A stretch of DNA of 64,000 bases from Pseudomonadota bacterium (GTDB lineage Bacteria; Desulfobacterota; Desulfobacteria; Desulfobacterales; Desulfosarcinaceae), in the NCBI GenBank assembly GCA_023435265.1, contig JAEYRZ010000117.1, positions 9,379 through 73,378 on the forward strand, in the 5' to 3' direction. Below are positions 62,761-64,000 of the stretch, piece by piece. The translations under genes and the position numbers were made by a program. The notes under the pieces were generated by a model that worked only from the letters and a program-made list of their open reading frames with translations, was not told where the DNA came from and searched no databases. The first letter of the stretch is position 1, and each line of letters begins with the position of its first letter.

Positions 62761-63561
62761 ATGAACGGAACATCGAACGTAATGAAAAATATTCTTTTCA
62801 GCGTCATTTTGCTCTGCATGGCTGTTCTGCCGCTCCTTGATCCCTCCCCGGGACAGGCCGGACCGCAAAAAGTGACCGTGTTCGCGGCCGCTTCCACCAC
62901 CAATGCGCTGGCGGATATCGCAGCGCAGTTTACCGCTCAAACCCAAATCGAGGTCGTGCCCTCCTTTGCTTCCTCTTCCACGTTGGCCAAGCAGATCGAA
63001 AGCGGCGCGCCGGCCGATCTCTTTATCTCGGCCGATGAAAAATGGATGGATTACCTGGCCGAGCGCAATCTGATCCAACCCCGGAGCCGCACTGCACTGT
63101 TGGGCAACCTTATCGTGCTGATCGCGCCTGCTGACAGCCGGTTGCCCGCAACCGGGATCACGGCCGGCTCCCCGCTGCTCAAGTGGCTTGAAGACGGGCG
63201 CCTGGTCATGGGGGATCCATCCCATGTGCCGGCAGGCATTTACGGTCAAAAGGCCCTCGAAAATCTTGGATTGTGGGCGCAAGTCAAAGATAGAATCGCA
63301 CCTGCCAAGGATGTCCGCGCAGCCCTGACCCTGGTGGAGCGCGCTGAAGCGCCGCTGGGCCTGGTCTATGCCACCGATGCGGCGATTTCGAGCAAGGTGC
63401 GCGTGCTCGGTGCTTTTCCGGAATCGAGCCATCCGCCCATCGTCTATCCGGCAGCCCTCACAGCCGGCCACGATTCAGAACCGGCGCAGAAGTTTATGGC
63501 GTTTTTGAAATCGGCGGCCGCCAAATCGATCTTCGAGAAGTATGGTTTCACGGTGAGATAG
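62761..63561 (+). CDS. modA: Molybdate ABC transporter substrate-binding protein ModA
   Basis: Predicted protein of 266 residues from the ATG at 62761 with CCAGGAGAAAG upstream. Residues 1-33 form a signal peptide (NILFSVILLCMAVLPLLDPS). The mature part shows the ModA pattern: VFAAASTTNALADIAAQF, ASSSTLAKQIESGAPADLFI, SADEKWMDYLAERNLI and VYPAALTAGHD. It captures molybdate or tungstate in the periplasm for ModB. It supplies the metal for the Moco operon and the transhydroxylase. Confidence 0.93.
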   Translation: MNGTSNVMKNILFSVILLCMAVLPLLDPSPGQAGPQKVTVFAAASTTNALADIAAQFTAQTQIEVVPSFASSSTLAKQIESGAPADLFISADEKWMDYLAERNLIQPRSRTALLGNLIVLIAPADSRLPATGITAGSPLLKWLEDGRLVMGDPSHVPAGIYGQKALENLGLWAQVKDRIAPAKDVRAALTLVERAEAPLGLVYATDAAISSKVRVLGAFPESSHPPIVYPAALTAGHDSEPAQKFMAFLKSAAAKSIFEKYGFTVR

Positions 63562-63564
63562 GTC

Positions 63565-64000
63565 ATGCCCTGGAGTTTCGATCCAATCGAAATCGAGGCC
63601 CTGCGCCTGAGCCTGTGGGTCTCCCTGTGGGCCGTGGTCGGCAGCCTGCCGCCGGGCATCCTGACTGCCTGGGTGCTGGCGCGCCTGCGCTTTCCGGGCA
63701 AGCAACTGCTGGACGGGCTCGTGCATCTGCCGCTGGTGCTGCCGCCCGTGGTGGTGGGCTACCTGATGCTGGTGCTCTTCGGCCGCAAGGGGCTGATCGG
63801 CGCCTTTTTGCTCGAACGGCTGGGGGTCACATTTGCCTTTAACTGGAAAGGGGCCGCCCTGGCGGCGGCGGTGATGGCGTTTCCGCTGCTGGTGCGCGCC
63901 GTGCGCCTGGGCATCGAAAACGTGGATCGCGGGGTCGAGGCGGCGGCCCGCACCCTGGGGGCCGGGCCGCTGAGGGTGTTTTTCACGGTCACCCTGCCCC
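63565..64000 (+). CDS. modB: Molybdate ABC transporter permease ModB (partial)
   Basis: An ATG at 63565, three bases after modA, begins an open frame to the right edge. The visible 145 residues start MPWSFDPIEIEALRLSLWVS and show hydrophobic helices at about 14-38, 50-72 and 93-112. PLVLPPVVVGYLMLVLFGR and the EAAARTLGAGPLRVFFTVTL segment (the loop that docks on the ATPase) are diagnostic for ModB. The C-terminal part and modC lie outside the window. Confidence 0.92.
   Translation, partial: MPWSFDPIEIEALRLSLWVSLWAVVGSLPPGILTAWVLARLRFPGKQLLDGLVHLPLVLPPVVVGYLMLVLFGRKGLIGAFLLERLGVTFAFNWKGAALAAAVMAFPLLVRAVRLGIENVDRGVEAAARTLGAGPLRVFFTVTLP

Overview
The window is a GC-rich bacterial chromosome segment whose gene content suggests an anaerobic member of the Desulfobacterota (Deltaproteobacteria). 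That is an inference from several features seen together. They are LptF/LptG genes, small DksA/TraR zinc-finger proteins, a DUF4124 protein, an FmdE plus MoeA-like pair, a TRAP carboxylate transporter, a molybdenum transhydroxylase and CACAGAG-type intergenic repeats. No rRNA, tRNA, CRISPR array, insertion sequence or phage gene was recognised.

Layout. 1-32 kb is mostly housekeeping. It holds the N-terminus of a glycogen-debranching-type protein, a three-gene DUF2760/Hsp70/Hsp70-DUF3731 operon (1.4-6.8 kb), nhaA, a shikimate-kinase-like protein, dinB, a sigma-54 activator, methionine aminopeptidase, a rhomboid protease, a DHH phosphoesterase, a PAS-LuxR regulator, a YchF-like GTPase, a KamA radical SAM enzyme, HU, a DksA-like protein, an RNA methyltransferase, lptFG and two Hsp20 genes. 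33.4-40.5 kb is a molybdenum-cofactor region: a ModE-like regulator, FmdE, a MoeA-like protein, moeA, moaA and mobA on the plus strand, with mobB and a thiolase on the minus strand. It is flanked by two paralogous GntR regulators.

43.5-61.2 kb looks like a catabolic island. An IclR regulator is divergent from a TRAP transporter (DctPQM). A molybdopterin enzyme follows, with large and small subunits that closely resemble pyrogallol-phloroglucinol transhydroxylase (AthL/BthL). Then come an SDR reductase, an ADP-forming acyl-CoA synthetase (beta then alpha), an enoyl-CoA hydratase, a DUF35/thiolase pair, two cyclase-family metal hydrolases, a cupin, an MFS transporter and a nitroreductase. 61.3-64 kb carries a regulator with an XRE HTH and a binding-protein-like domain, divergent from modA and modB. 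The modB gene runs off the right edge.

Working model (inference). A polyhydroxylated aromatic or a related organic acid is imported by the TRAP system. The Mo transhydroxylase isomerises it to a 1,3,5-type ring, the SDR reduces the ring, and one or both cyclase-family hydrolases open it. The acyl-CoA synthetase then activates the linear acid, and the hydratase and DUF35/thiolase pair break it down to small acyl-CoAs. The neighbouring Moco synthesis and molybdate uptake genes would supply the metal cofactor. A sequence motif shared between the IclR/TRAP intergenic region and the transhydroxylase leader suggests common control.
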